Of a DNA stretch of 9,435 bases, positions 1 through 6,316 are shown piece after piece. The translations under genes and the position numbers were made by a program. The DNA is from CAYWFF01 sp964458085 (lineage in GTDB: Bacteria > Patescibacteriota > Microgenomatia > UBA8517). The first letter of the stretch is position 1. Each line of letters begins with the position of its first letter. The stretch lies in the NCBI GenBank assembly GCA_964458085.1, contig CAYWFF010000034.1, positions 1 through 9,435 of the forward strand, given 5' to 3'. Under the pieces are notes generated by a model. That model was not told the DNA's origin and ran no database searches. It was given only the letters and a program-made list of their open reading frames with translations.

Positions 1-869
1 AGACCTGTTAATTCAATTTCAAGCTGTGTAATGCGCCTATTTTTCAAATCAAGCATTGTGGGCATACTTTCAGTTTCAATTTTAAGAGAAGACGCGGCTT
101 CATCAATTAAATCTATTGCTTTATCCGGCAGGAAGCGCTCGGTGATGTAGCGGGTTGATAATTTTGCAGCCGCAACTACAGCGTCATCTGTAATTCTAAT
201 TCCGTGATGAACTTCATACTTTTCTTTTATTCCCCGAAGTATCGCTATAGTATCTTCGACAGTGGGTTCGTCCACAAAAACCGGCTGGAACCGTCTTTCA
301 AGCGCAGCATCGCGTTCTATGTGTTTTCGGAACTCATCAATTGTGGTTGCGCCGATTACTCTTAGTGTGCCTCTTGCCAGAGCTGGCTTTAACATATTGG
401 ATGCATCAACTGCTCCTTCGGCCGCACCTGCCCCAACAATAGTATGGAGTTCATCAATAAATAAAATGTATGTGACAGCCCCATCTTCAACTTCTTTTAT
501 TATATTTTTTAATCGTTCTTCAAACTCACCTCTGTATTTTGCTCCTGCCAAAACTGAAGCCATGTCCAGAACCAAGAGACTCTTATTTTTCAATGATTCC
601 GGAACGTCGCCTGCAGTGATTCTTTGTGCAAGACCTTCTGCTATTGCGGTTTTCCCCACACCGGGATCACCGATTAAAACGGGATTGTTTTTTGTCCTCC
701 GGGACAGTATTTGCATTACACGCCGGACTTCCGTATCACGTCCTATAACAGGATCAAGCTTTCCCGTTTTTGCTTTAGCCGTCAGGTCTATAGTGTATTT
801 TGGTAAAAAAGGGCCTTCTTCTTTCGGTGTATCAATTATTATCCTTTGGCTTTTGTCATTATTGTCCAT
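1..869 (-). CDS. clpB: ClpB-type AAA+ disaggregase, N-terminal part, no N-domain (partial at left edge)
   Basis: Hsp100/ClpB chaperone that, with DnaK in known systems, threads and dissolves protein aggregates in the cytosol. Reading leftward from an ATG at 869, 289 residues are visible before the edge. Seen: a linker and 'GKLDPVIGRD' at about 36-45, Walker A GDPGVGKT (67-74), pore-loop KYRGEFEER (111-119), Walker B ILFIDE (135-140), sensor 1 GATT (173-176), arginine finger region LERRF (190-194), LPDKAIDLIDEA (248-259), and the start of a coiled-coil M-domain (MPTMLDLKNRRITQLEIEL), which favours ClpB over ClpC. The usual N-terminal domain of about 150 residues with two Clp repeats is missing: only about 30 residues precede the first AAA module. 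This could be a natural internal start or a lineage trait. No in-frame ATG lies upstream that is not closed by a stop, and no Shine-Dalgarno sequence is visible. A CIRCE element lies directly upstream, implying HrcA heat-shock control. The identity is secure; the symbol could be clpC in another scheme. Confidence 0.93.
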   Translation of the reverse strand, partial: MDNNDKSQRIIIDTPKEEGPFLPKYTIDLTAKAKTGKLDPVIGRDTEVRRVMQILSRRTKNNPVLIGDPGVGKTAIAEGLAQRITAGDVPESLKNKSLLVLDMASVLAGAKYRGEFEERLKNIIKEVEDGAVTYILFIDELHTIVGAGAAEGAVDASNMLKPALARGTLRVIGATTIDEFRKHIERDAALERRFQPVFVDEPTVEDTIAILRGIKEKYEVHHGIRITDDAVVAAAKLSTRYITERFLPDKAIDLIDEAASSLKIETESMPTMLDLKNRRITQLEIELTG

Positions 870-880
870 ACGTATTGATA

Positions 881-909
881 TTTTTACATAATTAGCACTC
901 TTATGTCAA
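881..909 (-). promoter_or_regulatory. Candidate clpB promoter embedded in CIRCE
   Basis: On the minus strand TTGACA (909-904) is followed after 17 bp by TAAAAA (886-881), a 4/6 match to TATAAT. Transcription would start near 874, only a few bases before the ATG at 869. That would give a nearly leaderless mRNA and fits the absence of a Shine-Dalgarno sequence. A competing minus-strand -10 (TATACT, roughly 949-944) lies upstream of CIRCE but has no convincing -35. Confidence 0.5.
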
Positions 910-918
910 GAGTGCTAC
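892..918. promoter_or_regulatory. CIRCE operator (HrcA binding site)
   Basis: The sequence reads TTAGCACTC-N9-GAGTGCTAC on the plus strand. This is the CIRCE inverted repeat (consensus TTAGCACTC-N9-GAGTGCTAA) with a single deviation at the last base. It lies 22 bp upstream of the clpB start codon. In known bacteria HrcA binds this site and represses chaperone genes until heat stress; hrcA itself is not in the window. The 9-nt spacer read on the minus strand contains TTGACA, a perfect -35 hexamer, so bound HrcA would cover the promoter. Confidence 0.93.
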
Positions 919-1006
919 AAAAGTCCCACAAACAGTACTTCAAGTATAATTACTGATTGAATTTACAAAATTCTTACAGGATTATTCCATAATACAGATT
1001 TTCCTC

Positions 1007-1321
1007 TTGATACAGCAATATCACATCTTTATACTACCCTTTATGACAATTGCAATTCTGTTTCTGTCGGGTTTACTGCTTTACCTGACGATATCTTTTT
1101 TATTTTCTCCTAAAACAGTTCCTCCGACATCACAACACAGTTTAACGTTTAACAAAAAGACAACACAAACCATAACTATTTTTGCTTCTGTCGCACTTTT
1201 GATTTTTGCATACGGTATAAATTATTTTATGAAAACAAACAATTCCGAATTAATCCAGCTTACGTCACTTCTGGGTCTTCTCTCTTGGGGAATAATTCTA
1301 CGTTTCGGCAGCAAATTGTAA
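1007..1321 (+). CDS. Small hypothetical membrane protein, three predicted helices
   Basis: An open frame of 104 codons that I do not recognise. Hydrophobic segments lie at about residues 8-33, 56-75 and 82-98, separated by a short polar stretch rich in Thr/Ser/Lys, so an integral inner-membrane protein of three helices is likely. The start is uncertain: 1007 is a TTG without a ribosome-binding site, an in-frame ATG lies about 36 nt downstream, and the frame stays open upstream to about 950. A TATAAT at 945-950 could be the -10 for a rightward transcript, but no good -35 accompanies it. The gene is divergent from clpB and convergent with htpX, leaving only 34 bp before the htpX stop. The hydrophobic pattern makes it more likely real than chance, but no family supports it. 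Confidence 0.5.
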   Translation: MIQQYHIFILPFMTIAILFLSGLLLYLTISFLFSPKTVPPTSQHSLTFNKKTTQTITIFASVALLIFAYGINYFMKTNNSELIQLTSLLGLLSWGIILRFGSKL

Positions 1322-1355
1322 TTGAATTTGTTACCTATATAAGGATATCTACTTG

Positions 1356-2285
1356 CTACGCCATTTGTTTTAAAGCTTGAATTCTTGATTCGACGGGGGG
1401 ATGGGTGTTAAAAAGGCCTGAGAACCACCCGACCGCTCCGCGTGCCTTTTCTTTAAACGGATTTGCAAAGTAAAGATGTGCTGTTGCTTTGTTGGCTGCT
1501 TCCAAAGGATCGTGGTCAGATGAGATTTTTTGTAATGCGGTAATCAGTCCTTGAGGCTGTCTAGTAATTGCAATTGCCGACGCATCAGCGGTAAATTCAC
1601 GCCTTCGGGATATTGCAAGCTGAATTAATTGTGCAATAATCGGAGACAATATGGCAAATACCAATCCTAAGATCATAAATATTGCGTCGAGCTGTCCACT
1701 TTTCCGGTCACTCCCCCTCCTTGCATGCCAACTTATTCTTAAAAACCAGTCTCCCAAAAGAGCAATTGTACCTACCAGAACTGCCACTATCGACATCAAA
1801 AGCATGTCATAATTTTTAATATGGGAAAGCTCATGGGCTATCACACCTTCAAGTTCGGTCCGGTTTAATTTATCAAGGAGTCCGGTTGTTGTGCACACCA
1901 CAGCATGATCGGGATTCCTGCCTGTTGCAAACGCATTCGGAGCAGAGTCGTCTATAACGTAAAGCTTTGGCATAGGCAAACCCGCACCAATACAAAGGTT
2001 TTCAGTAACCGTGTAAAAAGCAAAATCTCTTTTTCTGTCTGCAGGCCGTGCACCCGAAATTGAAAGCACTATCCGGTCACTAAAGTAGTAGCTAATTAAA
2101 CTTGTAAATCCGGAAACTATAAATGCAATCCCAATGTAGCCCAATCCTCCCGGTTTATAGCCAAAGTAAATACCGATGGCATTTGCCAATACATAAAACA
2201 CCAAAGCGGTGAACATAAAAAACAGTACAACTATGATTGCGCTTTTACGTTTATTTGCTGCTACTGATTCGTAAATATTTTGCAT
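1356..2285 (-). CDS. htpX: HtpX-like membrane zinc metalloprotease (M48)
   Basis: Membrane-bound M48 peptidase that degrades damaged or misfolded membrane proteins, with the active site facing the cytosol. The 309-residue length is close to the usual 285-300. Seen: two N-terminal transmembrane segments (about 17-40 and 48-67); the M48 region from about 80 with 'PKLYVIDDSAPNAFATGRNP'; the zinc motif HELSH (H151, E152, H155) in VIAHELSHIKNYD; two further hydrophobic segments (about 164-182 and 202-224); the third zinc ligand candidate E230 in RREFTADA; and the family C-terminal signature FNTHPPVESRI (292-302). All catalytic residues are present. The ATG at 2285 has no Shine-Dalgarno sequence, only an A/T-rich leader. 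It lies 132 bp downstream of lemA on the same strand; the lemA-htpX pairing is common in bacteria and suggests co-transcription across the repeat-containing gap. Confidence 0.95.
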   Translation of the reverse strand: MQNIYESVAANKRKSAIIVVLFFMFTALVFYVLANAIGIYFGYKPGGLGYIGIAFIVSGFTSLISYYFSDRIVLSISGARPADRKRDFAFYTVTENLCIGAGLPMPKLYVIDDSAPNAFATGRNPDHAVVCTTTGLLDKLNRTELEGVIAHELSHIKNYDMLLMSIVAVLVGTIALLGDWFLRISWHARRGSDRKSGQLDAIFMILGLVFAILSPIIAQLIQLAISRRREFTADASAIAITRQPQGLITALQKISSDHDPLEAANKATAHLYFANPFKEKARGAVGWFSGLFNTHPPVESRIQALKQMA

Positions 2286-2297
2286 ATTTATATAACA

Positions 2298-2400
2298 CGA
2301 ACGAAACGAATATATTACGAATGCTGCTAATTGATACGAATGTTATTAATTCGTAGCTACTCGCGGCATTCGATTACTATATCCGTAGCATTCGTATTAC
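2298..2400. repeat. Nested inverted repeats with ACGAATG motif in lemA-htpX gap
   Basis: TACGAATGCT (2316-2325) is matched by its exact reverse complement AGCATTCGTA (2387-2396). Nested inside is a second perfect 7-bp pair, TACGAAT (2335-2341) and ATTCGTA (2349-2355), with a 7-nt loop. Further partial copies occur at 2305-2311 (AACGAAT) and 2366-2372 (GCATTCG). In a lemA-htpX transcript this could form a branched stem; at the DNA level it could be a cluster of sites for a dimeric regulator. There is no U-run, so it does not look like a simple intrinsic terminator. Confidence 0.65.
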
Positions 2401-2417
2401 CTTTTAGACACATTTAA

Positions 2418-3005
2418 TTACGAAAGGTTTACTTTCGGTGTTTTAGTATCTTCCGCACTAACTTCTGTGTGTTCTCCTGATTCCGGCGTAATGAGACCGG
2501 GTTGTTCTTTCATGCCGAACATCATAGCAACCGTATTTGAAGGAAAACTGACTAAGCGAACGTTATAGTCAGCAGTCAGATCTATGACAAGTCTTCTTGC
2601 ATACATTATCTTGTCCGCCGTGTCTCTTAGTTCATCCATTAATTTGCTGACTACTTCCGATCCTTTAAGTTCAGGATTAGATTCAACTGCAATTTGTATT
2701 TGCGGTAAAAGGGAAGCAACTTGGCTTCCAGCATCCGACATTTCCTGGACGTTTCCGGACTCAACAGCATGAGCTACTGCTCGCCTGGCATCAGTTATAG
2801 CTTTATAAATGTCTTTTTCGTGTTTTAGATAGCCTTTTGCAGACGATTCTAAGTTCGGAATAAGATCAGCTTGTCTTTTTAACTGATTACCAATCTCCTG
2901 TACAGCAGCTTTAATTCGTGCCTTTGTTGCGACAAAAAAGTTATATTGGCTTACAATCCAAAAACCAATAAGTAAAACTGCACCTAACAATATCCAAATT
3001 ATCAT
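2418..3005 (-). CDS. lemA: LemA family membrane-anchored protein
   Basis: LemA-family protein, known as an N-terminally anchored four-helix-bundle protein of unclear molecular function. The 195 residues are typical. One transmembrane helix spans about residues 2-20 with a short extracytoplasmic N-terminus. Family landmarks follow: YNFFVATKARIKAAVQEI, QLKRQADLIPNLESSAKGY (about 42-60), HEKDIYKAITDARRAV, the central NPELKGSEVVSKLMDELRDTADKI (about 109-133), and YARRLVIDLTADYNVRLVSFPSN with the closing MMFGMKE. The last 25 residues are polar and probably disordered. The ATG at 3005 follows an in-frame TAA closely; AAGGTGG sits about 14 nt upstream, a somewhat distant ribosome-binding site and one of few in the window. 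It lies 85 bp downstream of polX and 132 bp upstream of htpX, all leftward. Confidence 0.93.
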   Translation of the reverse strand: MIIWILLGAVLLIGFWIVSQYNFFVATKARIKAAVQEIGNQLKRQADLIPNLESSAKGYLKHEKDIYKAITDARRAVAHAVESGNVQEMSDAGSQVASLLPQIQIAVESNPELKGSEVVSKLMDELRDTADKIMYARRLVIDLTADYNVRLVSFPSNTVAMMFGMKEQPGLITPESGEHTEVSAEDTKTPKVNLS

Positions 3006-3090
3006 AATGTTTTATTCACCACCTTTCTATCTTTTTTAATCTTAATTTCTAATTTATTTTTATGCTACTTATCTTATATATAACTACTAG

Positions 3091-4926
3091 CTATTTGCTA
3101 TCCTTAGATTGTAACATCTTTTCAAAGCTTTCCAATTTATTGGAGTTTACAATGTTTTTCGCTTCTGCCCAACCGCGCCGTGCGACAAAAACTGCATTTT
3201 CCATATTGTCTAAATGATCCTTGTGGTGGGCATCAGTTCCCATTGTCATTTTCACTCCCTTTTTCACAGCTTCATGAACCAGATAATCCGGTAAGTCGAG
3301 CCTCATTGGATCAGCATTAATTTCTATCCATTTATTATTCTTCAGGCAAAATGCAAATACCGCTTCCCAGTCAAGATCGGCTCCCTCTCTTTCCTGTATT
3401 TTTCTTCCTGTCGGATGGGCAAATATTTGCACCTTAGGATGGTTGAGTGCAGCCAACACACGCTTTGTAGCTTTAAGCTTATCCTGAGTGAAACTTGAAT
3501 GAATAGATACCAAAGCAAAGTCCAAAGTGGCAAGACCAGCATCGGGTACAGGTAACCTGCCATCCGGTAATATATCAATTTCCAAACTGTTGTATACTTT
3601 TTTTACGCTTTTTAAATTGAGTATGTTAAGTGAGTAATTTAGTTTTTCAACTGTCTCTTTTTTTCTTTTCAGGATTTCAATAATATCTTTATCTGAATGA
3701 CCGGTTTGACTTGGATTGTGTTCCGTAAATGCCACATATTCATATCCTAAGCTGTCTGCTTTTCTTGCCAGTTCCTCCATTGAAGACACCCCTAAGTCAT
3801 GGCTTGTTTCGATGTCAAAATTACTATGTATTTGCAGATCTGCCTTGATGTCTGCGAGTTCAATCAATTCAGGCAATCCGGGTTTTTTACCTTGATAACT
3901 TTTTTCAGCAGCTTCAATTTCTCCCTTATCTTCCCTGAGTTCAGGCGGAATGTAGGAAATTCCCAGGAAGTTATAAAAATCTTTTTCATTTTCAAAAGTT
4001 TGTATCTTATCGACCTTTTGTGCTCTTCCGGCTACAGTTTTTATCCCATATTCAGATAAACTCAAATCTTTCTTTAATGCATATTCTCTCAAAGCTACAT
4101 TGTGGTGTTTACTGCCGGTAAAGTGTTGCAGCAGTGAGCCAAATGCGTTTGTAGGCTGAACCATCAAGTCAACATGCAACTCGGGGGGGATTAGAATGGT
4201 AGCAGAACGGTCTCCCCGTTCTATAACCCTCTTAGTATTTGGATAATTAACAAAATGATCAAATACCGTCTCCGGTTCATCACTTGCAACCGCAATATCA
4301 ATATCTCCTACAGTTGCCGCTTTTCGTCTCATACTTCCCAAAACACTTGCTTCTTTAACCGCCGGACTTTTGTTTAGCCATTCTATGACTAGTTGTGACT
4401 GCTCTAATGCATAAGGCAGAAGCATCCTTTTTTCGCCTTTGTTTTGAAATTCTTCGATGCCTGCGATTATCGCTTTTTGTGAGTCTTCCCCAAATCCTTC
4501 CAACTCAGCAATTTTACCTTTCATTGCGAGTCTGAGTAAATGTTCAACCGGATTTTTATCATTGATATTAAAAATAGTTGCAAGCTTAAAGCCGTTTTTC
4601 GGTCCAACTCCTGGAAGTTTTATTAGTTCAAAAACTGAAGGCGGAATACCAGTCAGGACCTCTTCAAAATGCTTTGAACTACCCGACCTGAATAGTTCGC
4701 CTAAATGCCCTGCAATGCTTGGACCAATTCCAGCCAAGTCAGTCAATTTCCCGTCATCCCACAAATCTTTTGCCTCACTTGAGGCATGTTCCAAAGCATC
4801 TGCTGCCCGCTCGTAAGCAATGATTTTGAATTTATTTTTCTTTTCGTCTTTAATTTGATAGGCAGATGCAACAGCTCGTAGTAAATTAACTATTTCTAAA
4901 TTACTCATCTTTTTATGCATCTTCAT
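3091..4926 (-). CDS. polX: Family X DNA polymerase with PHP domain (PolX)
   Basis: Bacterial PolX: a gap-filling DNA repair polymerase fused to a PHP phosphoesterase domain that supplies 3'-5' exonuclease or AP-endonuclease activity in studied homologues. Numbering from the ATG at 4926 (611 aa): an N-terminal 8-kDa-like helical region; helix-hairpin-helix motifs LAGIGPSIAG (64-73) and LPGVGPKNG (104-112); nucleotidyltransferase motif GSMRR (197-201) and GDIDI (D208, D210) with the third acidic residue in HVDLMV (D253). The PHP domain follows: LQIH (H367), TEH (401-403), LEIDILPDG (E449, D451), SIH (H476), FAHPTGR (H504) and GTDAHH (563-568). All catalytic positions seem present. After LQIHSNF the loop reads DIETSHD where many PolX proteins have SDG. 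The frame can also start at a GTG at 4947; ATGs at 4926, 4920 or 4908 fit the family N-terminus better. No strong ribosome-binding site. Confidence 0.95.
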   Translation of the reverse strand: MKMHKKMSNLEIVNLLRAVASAYQIKDEKKNKFKIIAYERAADALEHASSEAKDLWDDGKLTDLAGIGPSIAGHLGELFRSGSSKHFEEVLTGIPPSVFELIKLPGVGPKNGFKLATIFNINDKNPVEHLLRLAMKGKIAELEGFGEDSQKAIIAGIEEFQNKGEKRMLLPYALEQSQLVIEWLNKSPAVKEASVLGSMRRKAATVGDIDIAVASDEPETVFDHFVNYPNTKRVIERGDRSATILIPPELHVDLMVQPTNAFGSLLQHFTGSKHHNVALREYALKKDLSLSEYGIKTVAGRAQKVDKIQTFENEKDFYNFLGISYIPPELREDKGEIEAAEKSYQGKKPGLPELIELADIKADLQIHSNFDIETSHDLGVSSMEELARKADSLGYEYVAFTEHNPSQTGHSDKDIIEILKRKKETVEKLNYSLNILNLKSVKKVYNSLEIDILPDGRLPVPDAGLATLDFALVSIHSSFTQDKLKATKRVLAALNHPKVQIFAHPTGRKIQEREGADLDWEAVFAFCLKNNKWIEINADPMRLDLPDYLVHEAVKKGVKMTMGTDAHHKDHLDNMENAVFVARRGWAEAKNIVNSNKLESFEKMLQSKDSK

Positions 4927-5046
4927 AGGCTCATGATATACTAGCACATTCTAAATTTGAATAAGAAACAATAACAAGTTTAATTAACAATCCGAAACTT
5001 TATGCAAAATGTAAAAGTTAAAATATTTTAGTAAAACGTCACAACA

Positions 5047-6042
5047 ATGGAACGAATATCTCATACTGGTAAAAAGTATATTATTAGTGAGCAATTCCGG
5101 TCAGTAGTTACTGAGCCTGTAAATATCGTTGTTCCTGCCCATAATAGTGCAGGGTGGCTGTTAAATACATTAATTTCAATTAATGATAGTATATCTACTT
5201 TACCGGAAGATACGCATGTTAACATGACAGTTTGTGCAAATAATTGTAATGATAAAACTAGCGACCTGGCCAAAGAGTTTGGAAATTCACAAATTAAAAG
5301 TCCTAATATTAATTTTAAAGTGGTGGAAGAGTCTACACCTGGAAAACCTGCTGCTGTAAATCGTGGTATAAAAACTTTATTAGGCATGAATCCAAATTTG
5401 ACAAACGTTTTACAAATAAATGATGATGTTATACTTCCACCCACAGCAATACTACAATTACAAGCTTCGGGAGAAAATTATCCTAATCTTTCTTCAATAC
5501 ATTTAATTCCTGTACCGTATTTTGTTTTAAAGCATGAACAACCGAAAAATTACGCTGAATTATTAAGCGCTGCTTGGTTAGACTTAACGGGGGCTGGCAC
5601 AACATGTGCTGTTTCTCAAGCTTGGTTGATAAATTATGATACAGTAGGCAAGTTTCCTGAAAAAATTATTCTTGATGATTATTGGGTTACACTACATGCC
5701 ATCAACAATGATGGTTGGGGTATTGTACAAAACGACCGAGATGTGGTGGGTACAAGCCTACCTCAATCAGTTGGGGCATTATTAAAACAAGTTGTTGGCT
5801 ACAAACTGGGAGTTTATCAGTTAACAGGCAATAATCCGGAAATGCATAGAAAATATATTGAAGCCAGAGGAGAAGAAGTAACAGTATCTAAGAGATTGAG
5901 AGACGCTGTTACTTCCGGTAAATACTCACTCCAAGATTATCTTTTTGCTGGTTTAATCGAAGCAACCGCAAGACTTATCGCTAAAAATATAAATCGCACT
6001 AATCCTCCCCAAGGTGCGCTTACCACACGAATTAATTCATAA
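5047..6042 (+). CDS. Glycosyltransferase family 2 protein
   Basis: GT-A fold family-2 glycosyltransferase, which transfers a sugar from a nucleotide-sugar to an acceptor, probably for a surface polysaccharide or glycolipid; donor and acceptor cannot be read from the sequence. Seen in 331 residues: the nucleotide-binding strand VNIVVPAHNSAGWLLNTL (25-42), ANNCNDKTSDLA (64-75), STPGKPAAVNRGI (96-108), the metal-binding DXD-equivalent QINDDVIL (D126, D127), an acceptor-side segment LTGAGTTCAVSQAWL (180-194), and the probable catalytic-base region IILDDYWVTLHAI (207-219). No transmembrane helix or signal peptide is evident, so it is a soluble or peripheral enzyme, unlike the many GT2 proteins with C-terminal helices. 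The ATG at 5047 has no Shine-Dalgarno sequence and sits behind about 100 bp of A/T-rich DNA shared with the divergent polX. No other glycan gene is nearby. Confidence 0.85.
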   Translation: MERISHTGKKYIISEQFRSVVTEPVNIVVPAHNSAGWLLNTLISINDSISTLPEDTHVNMTVCANNCNDKTSDLAKEFGNSQIKSPNINFKVVEESTPGKPAAVNRGIKTLLGMNPNLTNVLQINDDVILPPTAILQLQASGENYPNLSSIHLIPVPYFVLKHEQPKNYAELLSAAWLDLTGAGTTCAVSQAWLINYDTVGKFPEKIILDDYWVTLHAINNDGWGIVQNDRDVVGTSLPQSVGALLKQVVGYKLGVYQLTGNNPEMHRKYIEARGEEVTVSKRLRDAVTSGKYSLQDYLFAGLIEATARLIAKNINRTNPPQGALTTRINS

Positions 6043-6091
6043 AATACATCCCTTAGTTTCATCAGGTGTTTGAGATAAATTGCTTGGGTTA

Positions 6092-6120
6092 TTGTCTCCA
6101 ACCTCAAATTCCGATATAAT
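6092..6120 (+). promoter_or_regulatory. Sigma70-type promoter upstream of tRNA-Asp
   Basis: TTGTCT (6092-6097), a 17-bp spacer and a perfect TATAAT (6115-6120) make the best canonical promoter in the window. Transcription would start near 6127 and reach tRNA-Asp after a leader of about 115 nt. Confidence 0.75.
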
Positions 6121-6150
6121 TCACTTGCCTTGTTTTTATTAAGGTGAAAA

Positions 6151-6172
6151 CAAAATTTCTTTTGAAATTTTG
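6151..6172 (+). other. Perfect hairpin in the tRNA-Asp leader
   Basis: CAAAATTTC (6151-6159) and GAAATTTTG (6164-6172) form a 9-bp perfect stem with a TTTT loop, entirely within the predicted 5' leader of the tRNA transcript. It is too A/T-rich and lacks a U-run, so it is not a clear terminator. A role in precursor processing is only a guess. Confidence 0.5.
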
Positions 6173-6242
6173 AGAGAAGAAATGACGAAGTGTAAAGTTA
6201 AAAGCGAAAGCTGCCAACGTTAAGCGGAGTCTTTTTCGACGA

Positions 6243-6316
6243 GGGGTTGTAGCTCAGTTGGTTAGAGCGTCCGCCTGTCACGCGGAAGGTCGCGGGTTCG
6301 AGTCCCGTCAACCCCG
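6243..6316 (+). tRNA. tRNA-Asp (anticodon GTC)
   Basis: Complete cloverleaf of 74 nt: acceptor GGGGTTG (6243-6249) pairs with CAACCCC (6309-6315). The D stem is GCTC/GAGC with a 9-nt loop. The anticodon stem TCCGC/GCGGA holds the loop CTGTCAC with anticodon GTC at positions 34-36. The T stem is GCGGG/CCCGT with loop TTCGAGT. The discriminator base is G73 (6316), as expected for aspartate. CCA is not encoded. The 3' half is also the antisense end of the serine recombinase gene, and the gene appears to be the insertion site of the element on its right, with the tRNA left intact. Confidence 0.97.

Noticed and set aside
262..891. Plus-strand frame of 209 codons
   Set aside because: It is the mirror of the clpB coding sequence, which has clear AAA+ motifs on the minus strand.
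6043..6110. TTTGAG...CTCAAA pairing after the glycosyltransferase as a terminator
   Set aside because: The stem needs a large bulge and is not followed by a U-run; it overlaps the tRNA promoter instead.
6182..6223. A 13-codon frame (MTKCKVKSESCQR) behind GAGAGAAG in the tRNA leader
   Set aside because: Too short to distinguish from chance; the purine run before it is not a clear Shine-Dalgarno.
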